Assembly (NCBI GenBank): GCA_031213475.1
Contig: JARUPZ010000016.1
Span: forward strand, 4,221,491 to 4,285,490
Length of the DNA stretch: 64,000 bases
Reading direction: 5' to 3'
Origin: Nereocystis luetkeana
Taxonomy: Eukaryota; Sar; Phaeophyceae; Laminariales; Laminariaceae
Below are positions 1 through 63,162 of this stretch, one piece after another. The translations under genes were made by a program, and so were the position numbers. The notes beneath the pieces are model-generated. The model saw only the letters and a list, made by a program, of their open reading frames with translations. It made no database searches and was not told the DNA's origin. The first letter of the stretch is position 1. The number at the start of each line of letters is the position of its first letter.

Positions 1-312
1 TCGGTACTGATACCCGACACTAGTGTAACTCAGTATATACGACTTGAATACCGGTACTCGACACTCCGGTAAGTTCGGTGCGACCTCAATACCGGTACCC
101 GACACTTCGGTACGTTCGGTACGCCCACCGAAAATTCCCCGGGTACCGAATCATTCCTACTGTATGTTCCCACGTAATCTTACAGTTTTGCGGCGGTCCC
201 CCGACACTTCGGTAAGTTCGGTACGCCCACCAATAATCCCCCGGGTACCTACTGTACTGTACCTGGTAGTCATTACTGCTTTATGTCCCCACGTAATATT
301 AAAGTTTTGCGT
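1..312. repeat. Tandem repeat, about 102-bp unit
   Basis: Two full units start at 101 and 203 with GACACTTCGGTA, share the run GGTACGCCCACC and the ending AGTTTTGCG, and are preceded by partial units from position 1. It lies just upstream of the first visible exon of the PHD/AP2 gene, probably within its preceding intron. Confidence 0.75.
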
Positions 313-436
313 GACGCCCTCGTGTATAAGGGTACGACCGCCTGCCTGTACCTAGACATAGCCGCACCGAACCGACTCCATCGGCTCTGTCCTCCACCCG
401 CGCCCTCCTTGCGACGTTTCGCCGCCATACACGCAG

Positions 437-12025
<11,589 letters not shown>

Positions 12026-12433
12026 GTTCGAAACGGGCGTCGTAGTAAGTGGGCTATCCTTTGGCATTTCTTGGTGGTCGGTGTCCTTGTGCGTATTGGG
12101 GGTCGGTGATACGTGTTCTCTTCTGTTTCAGGCTGGGCTGGATGCAAAATAGATGCAACTTGCGTGTGTGTGCATGCGTGTTTTTATTTTGCGAAACGCC
12201 CCCTTCCCCCAGCCCCCGCGTTTACGCCGCTCCACCCCCCCCCCCCATCGATCTGTGGCTACTCCCTAACTGTATATGTTGCGGTTTCTCGCAGAGGGCA
12301 GCGTGTGTTTTCTGTCGTGCAAGAAACTGGCTCTTGAGTGATTAATGGTTAGTATGTATGCGCGGACAATACCGAGGATGCTGGAAAATACGGGGGACGC
12401 AACAAGCAAGGGCGTCTTCTCCACCGCGAGGGA

Positions 12434-12604
12434 AAGGCAAAAGCACCACTCTTCGAACGGAAATGCAAGGACCGTTTAGGGGTCAAATGACCAAACGCCG
12501 GGAGGAGTAGGCAAAAACACAACTCTGAACGAAAGTATCAGGACCGTGTAGGTCCTAATACGAATACCCAAAGGGTGCTTACAGTTCCGTTTTGAGTGGT
12601 GCGT
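12434..12604. mobile_element. Possible MITE related to family C
   Basis: CACCACTCTTCGAACGGA at the left is inverted near the right end as TCCGTTTTGAGTGGTG. The interior has two AGGACCGTNTAGG motifs like those in family C. The boundaries are approximate. Confidence 0.4.
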
Positions 12605-12823
12605 GGTATTGCAAAGTGGCGCTGCCTGGGCCTGTGGACTTTGTGACGGTGAAGATGGCCGTCATTACATCGCCCACACTTAGGCCTGGGCTAGCAAAAA
12701 GCGGTCGAAAGGCAGCAATACTACGACGATCAAAACTGGCCCGTAGGAGAGCTATAAATATTTTGCGTTCATCGAAGGGTTTCTAGTTTCTTGGAAGGGT
12801 TGGAGCCGGGGGGAGGGGGGACG

Positions 12824-12905
12824 GGGGGGGGGGGGCGTACTCATTTGTTGCTTCCCTTAGTAATTTGGACATCGACCACGCATCCCTTTCGAGACGGCGG
12901 GGAGT
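12824..12905 (-). mobile_element. LINE 3' end fragment (5'-truncated)
   Basis: The minus strand reads the same final codons as the LINE copies at 48.9 and 50.2 kb (CVVDVQITKGSNK then stop), followed at once by GTACGC and a C run (G run on plus, 12824-12836). Only the last 70 or so bases remain. Confidence 0.7.
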
Positions 12906-14592
12906 TCCGCCTCCGCTTCACCTTCATTTTTCTCAGTCTCTTTGCCTCTTTGCCTGGGCTTGTTCTCGTCTTGTTGCTATCGTTGTTAGAATGCCTTTTT
13001 TCCCACCTTGTTTTTTTAGTGCTCTGCCTTTTTTGCTTTCCCCCCTCTTGGTAGACACTCCACGCCCCTTCCATTCTGGTAGACGTCTTCACGGGAAGAG
13101 AAGTAGGAGGGTAAGAAGAGAGGGATTGATCGATGATTTATCCTCGCAGTTTCAAAACAAAGAAAGGGCTTCAGCGAGCGGGTGGAGGATGAGTAGTAGC
13201 GGATTGTCCTTTGTGTCTGGGAGGGGATTTCCGGGGCCCATTAGTGTGCCAAACACGCGCTTGAAACCTAATAAGTTAAGTGAACGATGATTCCAAGTTT
13301 TTTGTGATAGGTTCATTCGGCTATTTGTTGCTTTTGGTGCTGTTTGTTGGCGTCGCGGTGGCTGGGAGCATTCGCGCGATGTCCTGTCTCTGTTTCTCCC
13401 TCTCTTCTCCGTCTTGCTTCTCTCTTTCCTCGTTCGACGGTTTTGTTTCGACAAGTAACCTGTTTTGTTGGTTTTGTTTGGTTTCGCTTTGTTTCGTTTT
13501 TAGGGTTTTGTTTCATTTTGATGGTTGTTTTGTTTCTGTTGATGATGAAAAGGCAACAACATCGGGAACGAGAACAACACCGGAAACTAAGTTCGAAGGG
13601 GCATAAATATATTTGAAAAGTTTTAAATACGTCGCACAATTATCTCAGCTGAGACCGTATTTTTCATCTCGGAAGCTCATTTTTACTATTAATAGCTGCA
13701 TGATACTTCGATGGAAATACGTTATGTTTTTTTCCCGAATACGTCGGTTGTGATTTTAACCAACTAACTGAGTGCTGGATGCTCAGCTGTGCAAGCTATG
13801 CATGCGGAACACGTCACCTGTGCGTGTTCTACATCCCTTGTGAAATTAAAACATGTAGTGCAGCGCCAATGGATGGCATTGGCCTCGTTCCCCAAGGTGT
13901 TCATGTTTATTTGAGATTGGATGGCGGCATGTACTTTTCTGGGATTTTTCGGACTTGAAGTAGGGCAGCGGCCCAAACCAGGTAGATACATACATCTGGT
14001 CACTTGGAAACCAAAACCCCAAAACAGGTACTTTTTGGATGTTCGTGAGCGAAGAGCACAGATGGCAGCAGCAGCGGCGAAATAACTTCAAACTTGGGCA
14101 ATACGTTGCGTGCGTGGCCAGAGCTACCGACTTCGACCCCGACAACCGCGCACTGTGATACCAGGTACCATATATATGCCAGTACCATATTATACGTGCG
14201 TGTGTTTGACGATCGGGAGTGATGGTCGGTGTAGTTGGGTTATATGGTCAAGTTCGGTTGCGACCTGCCAGTCCAACGAACAGACGCAAGTTTCGACAAC
14301 CAAGCGCATTTTCAACCGAAACAACAGCCCTCCGCGACGTATATACCAGGTATGTACTTCGAAGTATGTATATTCCCCTCGCCCTGCTGTTGTCTTTGTA
14401 TCATTTACTGGCTGTATCTAAGGATCGTTCTTCGCCTACACGATAGCATCGATTTGCTCTCTGTTATGTTTCGCTGGGATGGGCCTAAACCTGCCACCAA
14501 TAGTCCCTTCAAACCACCGGCAGCTTGCGCAACCCTTCACTCTGCGCATAGTTTCATCCGTTCCTGGCGTTGCTACAGCAGTACGAGCTACA

Positions 14593-15019
<427 letters not shown>

Positions 15020-16662
15020 AGTGTTGTGTGTTTCTCGTGTCTCTTCATTCCGCTGTCATGATTCGTTCTATTTTGGGCATTCGACTCGATCGAGTTGTCG
15101 TCGGAGTTTTTTTGTTTAACTAAAGATTCGGAAACAGGCAGCAGTGGTTCGCTCGATTGAAGCGTGTTGATTTATTTGATGCATAATATATATGCTTTGG
15201 TTTACCTAAACCACTTGCGTACCTTGTTGCTCTCTTCGCAACCAGAACAACTTACGTACAATATTGCTCTTTCCACGACAACAATAACTGCTACGCGGCC
15301 ACATGTGTCGTAGCTACCTGATGCCGGGACTAGCTACGCGCGAGAGGCGTAGAGTACGAATGGGGGTCAAGCTGTTAGGCAAGCCCCGCTATACTCTAGT
15401 GGAAAGAAGACGGCAATAAACCGTCACTTAACGTTTCCAAGATTCTGGAGCCGCATACAGGCGGAGTCAGCATCTTGGGAGGTCGGGGAAAAACCGTCAC
15501 GTGTTTGTCAAACACGACCCGCACGGACGAAATATGATTTAAAGCATAGTCAGGTACCACATCGGGTGTCCGTATGCCGCGCGTATCACTCGCATATTGC
15601 ATCACATTTTTTTGTGTGGCTCGAACAGTACTCGTGTGGATCTCGGTATGGCTTCCGAGAGGGGTACGTTCAACCCTACCGACATGCTACAGTAGAACAC
15701 GACAACAGGATACGGTGAATAGCTAGGAAGGACAAGAAGGACCTTGTGAGTGACAAACTATAAACTACAACGAACTCAACAATCTGGAGTGAAGGTGAGT
15801 AACAGGGATTCGAACCTTAGACCAGCCATGACATGGCGAACCCAGGGAGATACGACCTCCCAAGTTTCAGGACTTATGTTGCTATTTTCGCGACCATAAA
15901 CACTTGCTTACGTACTGCAGTATTGCTCTTTGATGGCCGAAACCACTTGCGTACAGTAGTATTGGAAAATCGGACAAAGACTTTTCGTCACAGAGACCCC
16001 AGGCTGAAAATCGGGTCTCGCATAATAAAAAATTGCTTGGGTGAATGGCCGGTTACGACACCTAACTGGTCGGTTTTTACCCCTTCTTCTGGAAACGGGG
16101 ACACCCCGGAGCCATCCCCTCCCCCGGGGGGGTTATGATGTGAGTTCGTCCGTTACGACGTTGCGACAATAGGTCGGTTACTATTGTAATACGAGTATAC
16201 TTCAAGCCAACTAACAGGCCGGCTACGATAAGAAGATATGTGGGATTACTTTTCATGTGCGTTTATGAAAAAGAGAGTTCGCGGGGAGAAAAGCGACATA
16301 GTGTACAAACCGTCATTTCTCACTCGTCATTATTAATTCCAGTTCCTGCAGTAGTCCTGTCGTCGCGTGCTGTATACTATTAGTACAGCAACAACCGTTG
16401 TGTGCTACCAGGTGCTTCGTATAACCACTACAGCAGAGTTACATTGACACACGGCTCATTTTTTACATGTGGAACTGCGGTGTGACCTTAATGTTTATTT
16501 CCAACCATCCGCGAGAGGATAACAAAAAAAGATGAAACTAAAAACATATACTGGTATGGGGTAAACTACCACCTTGCTATGATTATTTTATGATTATTAT
16601 TGCGCTATCCGACAATGTGCAACATGAGCTTCAACGCCGATCGCTAAAAAAAGTTACACAAA

Positions 16663-17000
16663 TGTTATGAGGCTTAGATTGGGTAGGCGATTGGTTAACA
16701 CTTTTTACCTTTAGCCCAACGGACTAAAGACCTTCACAAATGGCGACGACGGCAGAATAGGGTCGTTGGTCGTGACTTCGAATCTCACGTCCACCATGAA
16801 ATCGCTTAAAGAAAAAGCGAGTTTCCTCATGTCAAGAATCTGAAAATGCTTCTGGATCCCCAGAAATTGGAACCGCGTGTGGTGGCGCGTCGACTCGTAA
16901 AATCCGGCCCGTTCCAGAGGGGGAGAGTGTTATGAGGCTTAGATTGGGTAGGTGATTGGTTAACCTTTTACCTTTAGCCCAACGGACTATAAGACCTTCA
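16663..17000 (+). mobile_element. TRIM (miniature LTR retrotransposon), whole
   Basis: Terminal direct repeats 16663-16736 and 16928-17000 are almost identical, start TGTTATGAGG and end GACCTTCA (TG...CA). A purine tract (AGAGGGGGAGAG) abuts the 3' repeat, and a perfect 6-bp target duplication CACAAA flanks the element (16657-16662, 17001-17006). The 191-bp interior has no coding frame. The near identity of the repeats suggests a fairly recent insertion. It shares interior motifs (TTCGAATCTCAC, CCCCAG..ATTGGAAC) with the element at 25853-26207. Confidence 0.88.
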
Positions 17001-17038
17001 CACAAACCTACTACGCATGATATACCAGCATTATATTA

Positions 17039-17040
<2 letters not shown>

Positions 17041-17069
<29 letters not shown>

Positions 17070-17070
17070 C
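17041..17070. repeat. (AT)n microsatellite
   Basis: Thirty bases of alternating AT just after the TRIM. Confidence 0.9.
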
Positions 17071-17446
17071 TTGCAAACAGAGTTATATACAGTACGCAGA
17101 CATCCCAGTGTACCTACTCGCGCTCTATCAGCACTCCGGGAGAGGCACATCTCCTTCAGAGGCGGTGAAACTTCTTTCCCCGCCACAACCAGCCCCCCCA
17201 GTATGACCATAAGGCAATAGACCATCATCGCACAATAATTGCAACAAAAGACACACTCACCACCCACGCATCTACCTACCAACCCACCCACCCCCCGTTT
17301 ATGCGTGCAGAGCTTATTGGTGCCGGCACGTTCCGTCGTTCGCATCTACTCTATATATACGCGTGGATTGTGCCAAACAAAGCAGAGCGCTCCTCCTTCC
17401 TTCCTTTTTTCCCTTCCTTCCTTCGTTCAATTATTAGCAATGCATT

Positions 17447-17535
17447 GCCGTCCGACAGTGTGTAGCACGAGCTTTAACGTTGATCACCTCATAAGCATTC
17501 GCCGAGAGAAGAAAACCAAGGGAAACCGAAACCCT
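17447..17535 (+). repeat. Interspersed repeat (CCGACAATGTG family)
   Basis: GTCCGACAGTGTG..CACGAGCTTTAACGTTGATCAC followed by a GAGAGAAGAAAACCAAGGGAAACC stretch. Related copies start near 16609, 22688, 22818 and 23318. The family and ends are unknown. Confidence 0.5.
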
Positions 17536-17606
17536 TACGTACGTATTCACTCCGCTCAATGCTCTCCCAACACTAAAAAAAAACACTGGAAACATGCCAA
17601 AATATG

Positions 17607-17684
17607 TACCACTCTGGAAATAAGCAAAAGGACCGCTTGGTCTTCAATGTCTAAACGGTCCTCATATTTCCGCGCAGAGTAGTA
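17607..17684 (+). mobile_element. MITE family C, 78 bp
   Basis: Palindromic element with ends TACCACTCTGG and CAGAGTAGTA. Its core has AAAGGACCGCTTGGTCTTCA facing TAAACGGTCCT. It is one of the clearest copies of the family. Confidence 0.75.
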
Positions 17685-17720
17685 CGCTCCTTTCGTTCAA
17701 CCAGCATCTATAAAACCTAC

Positions 17721-17723
17721 AAT

Positions 17724-17772
<49 letters not shown>

Positions 17773-17791
17773 TCAGCAACAACAACAACAA
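17721..17791. repeat. (AAC)n microsatellite
   Basis: About 70 bp of ACA/CAA triplets with one interruption. Confidence 0.9.
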
Positions 17792-19080
17792 AACATGACA
17801 AAAAAATGAGACAAGAAGCACTCAAAATCTCAAAAATCTCGCTGCACATCTTTGAACTGTTATTGTACTTCGTGCATATTTTGTAACTTACGTACACTGA
17901 GCTTGTTTGATACTTGGCTGCACTTGCACATCCGTTCAATCGGGTCGAAACGTTCGCGATTTTTCCCGCACATGTTTTTTTCAGCACGGTCTATACTTCC
18001 CCATTGCTCCGTCTAAGCACGGGAATTAACCATCTGATGTGCAAAGACTAACAATGTTCCAGGTGTGGAATGGTCTACCGTAGGGGGGGGGGGGGAGTGT
18101 CCCCTTTTCACCGCCGCGTCTGCCCACTCGGGCGGGTGGCTTATCCGTACCTCACTCAAGAGTAGACTTGTGTGGAATTTACGTTGTTATCACAGCTATA
18201 TAGTAAACCATAATCCCTTAATATATAGGCGGTGCTGCATGCATATCGCCAAACAAAAACAAAAACTTGAAGTCGTCTTGAGACGGCAAACAAAAACAGG
18301 GTGTGGGGCACTCGGCCGACCGGTTTTTGGAGCGGCTGAAGAAGAAAAGGGAACACCTAGCAGTGACGACACCGAACCGTGCGAGTAGCAACACAGTCTG
18401 TAGTTTCAACGGTCGCCTACTATCGGTGGGAGCGCGCGGTAATCCGCGATCGATGCTCGAAGAAGAGTTGATTTCCGAGGTGATAACAGAAATAATGTCA
18501 TTTGATAGACGTCAACAATAACAGTGTTATTGTGAGCCCATACGAACAAGCTATTATTGTTATTATTAGTGTTAATATAACTTTTAGTGTTGCTATCCGG
18601 TCCTATGCTACTTCTAACGATTTCGCCACGAGTGAGTTCGGCGCGCCCCGCGTGTGCCCAACGTAGAATTCGTCAGCGGAGGGCCACCAGCCCCCACATC
18701 CGTACGCCTCTGCCCGTTGAAACCTCGTTTTTTTTTACCAAGGCGTCCAACCAATACTCAATTCGCCCACAATTTCACGCCACTGACATGTAGCACATCT
18801 ATACCTCACCCCACCCACCCCATCCCTCCCCTCCCCACCCCATCCTTCCCGTACATAAAAAACGATCAAACATGTTTTACGTCGGATCCGTGCCAAATGA
18901 ATCAATGAATCTTAACAAAGAGACATGCGCCAACGACCCCGTCGTTACACGCGAGGTAGGGAGGGGGGTGAGAGGAGTGAGTGATGGAGGGAGGGAGGGA
19001 GGGAGATGGGGAAGGTGAGTGGGCGGGAGGGGGGGAGATGGGAAGCGGGAGGGGGGGTTAAGACTGAAGTTGAAAGGGTC

Positions 19081-35351
<16,271 letters not shown>

Positions 35352-36857
35352 GCCGGCACTGGTTCGCTTACAGCTATTCTTCGAAAGCTCGCCGTAGCCA
35401 CAGCGTATGCACCAGGTATGATTTTTGATGTGCTGAGGGAACCGTTGATTGCCCCAAAAATCCTACAGCTGGCTATAGCGGCGCATGCCCCTCATACAGA
35501 AAAGCTCCGTGCCCAACGGAGCTCACACCACACATGGATAGGTGAGACTGGGTCCACCTGCGTTCATAGATGGCACCGCATCATCACGGTACGAAGACTG
35601 CTCCGCAACTCTGCGGGACTGCGAGATCGGAAAGGTTTGTGTGGTCGCTGGTGACTGGGTCGCCGCGCAGCGCGGTTGTCGATTTTTTTTTGTTTTTCGA
35701 TTTTTTTTCGGTTTCGAAACATATCTGTCCCCTAATATATTCCCAACACAACTTTTGTGGAAACCCTCTGTTTTCGTTGAGATCACGGATCACGAGATCT
35801 CACCTCTTGGGCAGATCTACTCGGGCTGCTACTGCTGTACACGATGGCCCAATATGGCTCTGTCGCTATGTGTTAGCGCTGACGAGATCGGCAAGATGGT
35901 GAGCTCGTGGTCGTCGCTTTCGATGTTCCAGTGTGCTTCTGTTCCGGTATGTATTCCGAACACGCCCTATTTCGTAATTTCAAATTTTGGCATCTAGGTG
36001 TGGGCATGGAAGACGAGACAGGAGAGGAACCCTTTCCCATTGGTAGGAGTGAGTACTGGGGTGCAATGTAGCCCACCTGTCGGCCATAGTGCACAGCTGG
36101 CATATATCGAGGTGCACGACTTGGCGCACGCGCTCCGATTACCTGTTTTCGTTCGAATGTGTGCTCTTATTCAAGACGGATACAGCAATGTAGCGGAATC
36201 CTTGAACAAAGCCTCAAGTCCGACTATAAATTTGGTGCCTGGTGCCGAATTCATGAATTCAGGCTCCTGTACCTGTAGCATGTAGGTGTATTTCTGCTGT
36301 TACATTCCTGGTACCTGGTACCTGGTAGTGTATATTCCTACCACACTCCTGCTGCTGTACGAACTGCTGTACGTAATGCTTGCGTATGTACAGCTGTCCC
36401 ACCGAGAGACTGGCTGCACCGCTGCTGGCTGAAGAGTCAACGCCGGTTTATTAAACGACCGACAGGTTTTGGGCCCCTTCTGCCGTTCCACGCTGCGCTA
36501 CGTACGTCTTGGGCCCACCAGCAAGAACCACCTGATCTGAGCAAAGCTCTGAAACCTTACCATTGTGTGGCTCCATCCTTGAGCAATCTTGAGCATAGCC
36601 TATTAATAGTTTGCACTGGTATACGTATCACGTACATCGTACTTCAGTTTTAATAGCGCTCGCCGCCGAGCACGATTTCTGAATCCAGACTTCTCAGCGT
36701 CCCCCAGTGAGTGTGAACCCTACGTTCTCACGCGTTACCGAAAAGACAGGCTACCTGGCATCAGGTACCTGGTATGTCTCTTTTGTGTTTCTATACTCTG
36801 TACTTACGCGCACCTTCTGTGACGTTAGCCCTCCCTCCCCCCTTCGTGTCTCCCACC
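35352..36857. promoter_or_regulatory. Divergent intergenic region of PP2C and TDP1
   Basis: These 1.5 kb separate the start codons of two oppositely transcribed genes, so both core promoters should lie here. I see no clear TATA or initiator. Several ACCAGGTA-type palindromes occur (36300-36335, 36755-36780) and some short open frames without family resemblance. The role is inferred from position only. Confidence 0.5.
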
Positions 36858-58729
<21,872 letters not shown>

Positions 58730-59186
58730 GTAAAATACAGCAGTGTTTTACACTTTATCTCACAGCTCCGACACGATGGTTGATGGCCCACACTACTGTA
58801 ACTCCTCGTGATATCTCCGTTCCGTGGAATTTTACAGCGGTTCTGGGTTAGGATTATGGTCGTGGTTAGTGTTTACGGTCGAGGATGATTCAAACCACTT
58901 CTTCGAAACTGGGTGGAGGTCTATACTTCAATTTCCCGCAGCGTCCTTTTGGTAGTGTGGGTTGGAGCTGTATGGGCACTGTGTGCTTGTGCTTATGTGG
59001 CTACTTCGAGCAGCTTCGGGTTTTTCCCTGCTTCTGTTGCTTCCGGTAGTAAAAGTGGTTGTGGTGGTGGTGGTGGTGCGTTGAAACGTGTCCGCTAGTC
59101 AACAAGGCTGAACAAGATACGTATACCTCTCGCTAACTTGTATTTTTATGTAAATACCACTGCCGTGCCAAGGGCCAGAGAGGGGC

Positions 59187-59331
59187 TTGGGTGTACTCGG
59201 TGTCATGCATGACCGTAGTCGTGTGGCCATAGGTCCTCGCATCCCTACAATGCCGGGACGGAGCAACTTCCAGGAAGACATTGCCTGCACCAGGCACGAA
59301 GCGCCGTGAGGTGTTCGGCGAGCCGCAGAGG
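59187..59331 (-). mobile_element. Retroposon family R, 5'-truncated
   Basis: GTGTACTCGGTGTCATGCAT (plus) begins the minus-strand tail. Body blocks as in other copies end at CGGCGAGCCGCAGAGG. There is no C run at the tail, so it is an older copy. Confidence 0.68.
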
Positions 59332-59744
59332 GGGAGGGGGGGGGGGAGTCGGAGCAGTTGGTCGAAATAACGTCCGCCACGGAAAAAAAAGTGGTCGCCC
59401 ACCGTGCCCAGTACTCTGTGTACCCAGGGTGAAAGTTTGGTGACATTGCTCGTGCACGGGTGTAGCGGTCAGTGCGGGAGAAGGGAAGATTTTGGCGTCA
59501 GGGGCAGGTTTCGAGGCATGGTGGTATAGGCCATGGGGACGCAGATCTGGCCTGCTGGGCGGTGATGAAGCCATCGGTGGCACCTTTGTCGGCACACGGT
59601 GCACTTGGGCGCGCCCGCCCTCTCGACGTGGGCAGTTTACACCTCCTCGTTTTTTCCTCACCGACAACAGGCGTGTGCGTCTATGGGTTGGGTGGGGTCA
59701 GGAGATTATAGATATATATACAATGAATCTCGGCCGCTGTGAGC

Positions 59745-60945
59745 GAACCTTAAAATTCCGATTTTATCTTCAACTTTGTCTGGGACTCCGGAAGCCTTCG
59801 CTCCCCTGCCTTCGTGCTTGCTTTTTCGACCGCTTTCCTCGACGGTCGCGCGAGCCGGACTCCGACGGGTTTTCTCCCGTGCGCGCGTCTCGTTGTCTCG
59901 CGCCACCGACGAGCGCGGCGACCCCGAACTTGAGGGATATTTGCTGGAAAAAGGGAGACACGGGCGTTCTATTTGCTGTGGTCCTGGAAATTTGTTTAGC
60001 TGGTGTTGCTCCGCGAAGAGCTTCTCGTGACAGGCTTCATCTTACAGTCTTAATAGTAGCTTTTTACTCTCCGAGGTTCGATCTCTCGGTCTTGCTGATG
60101 CTATCGCTTTCTACCGACTGCCTTGCTTTGCGGGCCGCCGCCATCGGCCTGTTGGAACCCCTCGGTCCTGCCTTTCTCGGTGGCTCCCTTGCCTTGCCCC
60201 TGTCTCTTCGCCGAACGACTACACGCGTCTTCTCGGCGTATCGCGCAGTTCTTGGTACCAGATCGTTGCATATCCCGGTGATTTTTCTTTGTTGGGCTTT
60301 TTTTTGTAATTTTTTTATATCTCGGCACATCTTCTCTTTTGTCCCTACTACTACGTATTGTTCTAAAAGGTACACGGGTTGCTCGTGTACTCAGGATGCG
60401 AACGATTGAAGGGATCATAATTTTTGCGGAGGATTTTTCATTTGTTCAAACTGACAGTCCCGTTTTCGACCACGAACTCGAAGAATATTTTGCTTCGTTG
60501 AGGAGACACGGAGCTCTATCTTCAGTTTGCGCGAAGCCTTCGCTATCGATTTAGTCTTGAACTTTGTCTGGGACTCCAGACGCCTTCGCCTCCCTGTCTT
60601 CATGCTTGCTTTTTCGACCTCGATACGTATTGACAGTCTCATGTATTCTTGGGTGCGACATCTGTATAAGCTTATTATTTACCTGGTATACTGTATACGT
60701 GACAGACTTGATCTTATCTCATTTTCTCTCCGAGGTTCGATCTCTCGGCCTTGCTGATGCTACCGCTTTCTCCCGACTCCCTTGCTTTGCGGGCCTCCAT
60801 CTGCCTGATCGACCACCTCGGCCTTGCCTTACTCGTTGGCTGCCTTCCGTTGCCCCTCTCTCTTCGACGGACGACTGCACGCGCCTTCTCGGGGTATCGC
60901 ACCGTTCTTGGTACCAGATCGTTGTATCCCGGTGATTGCTGTGTT
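59745..60945. repeat. Diverged tandem duplication, two copies
   Basis: Copy 1 (59745-60290) and copy 2 (60545-60945) share CAACTTTGTCTGGGACTCC, CTTGCTTTTTCGACC, CTCCGAGGTTCGATCTCTCG, CTTGCTTTGCGGGCC and TTCTTGGTACCAGATCGTTG in the same order. Frames on both strands are open in parts but match no family I know. Confidence 0.7.
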
Positions 60946-61967
60946 GGTGTTTTCGCCGGGATTCAGACTGAGAATACTACCCATGTCGTCAGCAGTAGTA
61001 TAATAGTACGAGTACTTTGCGGTTATTCTGTATTGCCGATCGATATCAGGTATCAGGTATCCGGTAGGTGCTCGATACTGCTCATCATACTTGCAGTATC
61101 TCGATTGCTGCCTGCTGTTCTCAGGATTGAGTGCGATAATGCGCGTACAGTACGCATCCTGTTCTCGCAGTAATTTATGCATATACTGCAAGTTGCTGTC
61201 TGCTGCGATGCCGTACATACCGCCGCTGCTGTTGTTGTTGTGGCGCTGCTGGTGTTGCGGCTGGGTGTGTACAGCAGCAGCAGCTGCAGCAACCGAACGC
61301 AGCAGCAGCGATGCCTGCTACTACTCTTGCTGTTGCTGTTGTTGCTATCTTTTATGTTATGCTGCAGCGCTGCAGCTGCTATCGCCTTCGTGTGCGGGAG
61401 AGGTCATCTCCTCTGCACAAGCGCCGTTGGAAGTAGGTATACGGCTCGCCTTAGAAAGGGGTGATATCGGCGTGGGTTTTGGGTACTTGGCAACTGGGCA
61501 GCAAAAGGGCAGCAAAACTACAGCAGTATACTATCATTGTGAACAAAATTAAAGCGATTATCTCAGTCCTGTGAGGAACCCCTCGGAACTAGGCTGATTT
61601 CTGCCCCCGACAGCAGCAACTGAGCTCCAAATTATCGATGATCTCCTGGCCCATAGGAAATAATAGACGGTTGTGATTTCCGGGCTTCAGAATACATGGC
61701 TGAAAAAGACAAGAATAATAACGTCCCAAACAAATGTGCTATAAAAGCTGGTCTATAAAATTCGAGTGAGACAGATACGAAAACTGAGAACTGACACTCG
61801 GCAGTGCCTTTTCCCTGCATCACTTGGCAGTGCCCTGATCCCGTTCGTAACAAGATCGAATGGTACATTTATGTCAACTTCCTTAAAAGTAATCACACGA
61901 CTTGGCACTGGGGTATATTTTCCTATCTGGAGCATGTGTGCCGGCAGGCACCCATGCGGAGCCCTTG

Positions 61968-61993
61968 TATATATATATATATATATATATATT
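61968..61993. repeat. (AT)n microsatellite
   Basis: Short AT tract followed by GGGTC/GGACC-type repeats to about 62060. Confidence 0.85.
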
Positions 61994-62436
61994 TCACGGG
62001 TCGGTTCGGACCGGGTCGGGTCCGTTGGACCGGGTCGGGTCCGGTTGGGTTGGGTCGTTTGAGGAGGTTTTCAATCTCATGGTGTGATTTCGCGTAGGTT
62101 CTTGCCTGCCGCTGCTAGCTAACATGTCGCCCGTGCCTTAACCTTCGTCCGTATTTCCGTTTTTTTTTTGGCTAGGTCGGCTGAAGCTGAGGTTCTGCTG
62201 TCGTCGACCGTCAAAGAGGCGCAGTTCGCGTGATACACTGCATACACTGCAGCAGCAGTTGCGCGCGCGGTGTCTAGAGGGAGGGGCCGCTGCGATGGCG
62301 CGCTACTTAGCGCAATGCAATGGTGCCGTGGCGATAGACATACCCGATCGCAGGCATATACGTGATACAGGCGGCGACGTGCGTGGGAAGGCGTGAGCGA
62401 AAATGAGGAGAGAGGGGGAGCAGGAGGAGCAGGAGG

Positions 62437-62937
62437 GGGGGGGGGGGGGGGTACACGTTATCATGCATGGCCGTAGTCGTTTGATCATAGACCCTCGCAT
62501 CGTTATAAATGCCGGGACGGAGCACGTCGGGTTTTCATCGGCCAGGCAGACACTGCTTGCACCAAGCGCGAAGCGTCGTGGGGTTTCCGGCGAGTCGCGT
62601 CAAGGGTGAGCTGCATCCTACTAAGGATCGCTTCGTGAGCCGGACTGCTTCAATGATTTAATTCATTTTCCGGTATGGCCGCTTCCAGAGACGGCAATGG
62701 GAGTATTCTGCTATGTGACGGCCTCTTGGGTGCCTTACCGTAAACACTACGTGATACGATCATTCCCCTCGTTCGGAGTAAAGGGTTTCCACCTCTCACA
62801 AATGATCTAACTCGACCACTAGCTGTGACCGGCCGCCCACCCCCCCCAAAACAAAATACCGTGGTTGTCTAGCCCAAGTAGTGAGCGGCATGTTTTACAG
62901 TGTCCTTGCCAACCGACACCAACCCAACCTATACAAT
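62437..62937 (-). mobile_element. Retroposon family R, near full-length copy
   Basis: Minus-strand copy from the CCAACCCAACCTA end (62925-62937 on plus, the 5' end) to the tail GTGTACCCCCC (G run 62437-62450). All body blocks are present in order; with 48341 and 49161 it defines a full length near 500 bp. Confidence 0.78.
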
Positions 62938-63162
62938 AGGAGGAGCAGGGGGTGGGTGTGTGGAGAGGAGGAGAGTTCGGAAGCGTGATAAATGGCCTCA
63001 GGCCGTGCCTGCGTGGCTGAACCCTTTCCAGCCAAATATGCGAGGAGGCCGGTATTTGGGGGCCCGTCAAGGCCTCTTTTGGTGTTAATGTAATAGTTTT
63101 CGTACAGGGGGGGGGGGGGGGGGGGGTCAGCCAAGGAATCAAACCGCGGTCTCCTACTATTG

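Noticed and set aside
15396-15840. tRNA-like GATTCGAACC motifs near 15580 and 15817
   Set aside because: Only a T-arm-like box is present. I could not fold an acceptor stem or anticodon arm around it, so no tRNA gene is called.
35542-35997. 151-codon frame in the PP2C/TDP1 spacer
   Set aside because: The first 45 residues look protein-like, but the rest is T-rich; no partner exon or family was found.
59492-60409. 305-codon open frame
   Set aside because: No start context, splice partner or recognisable domain. It overlaps a diverged tandem duplication, and the other copy does not keep the frame over the same length.
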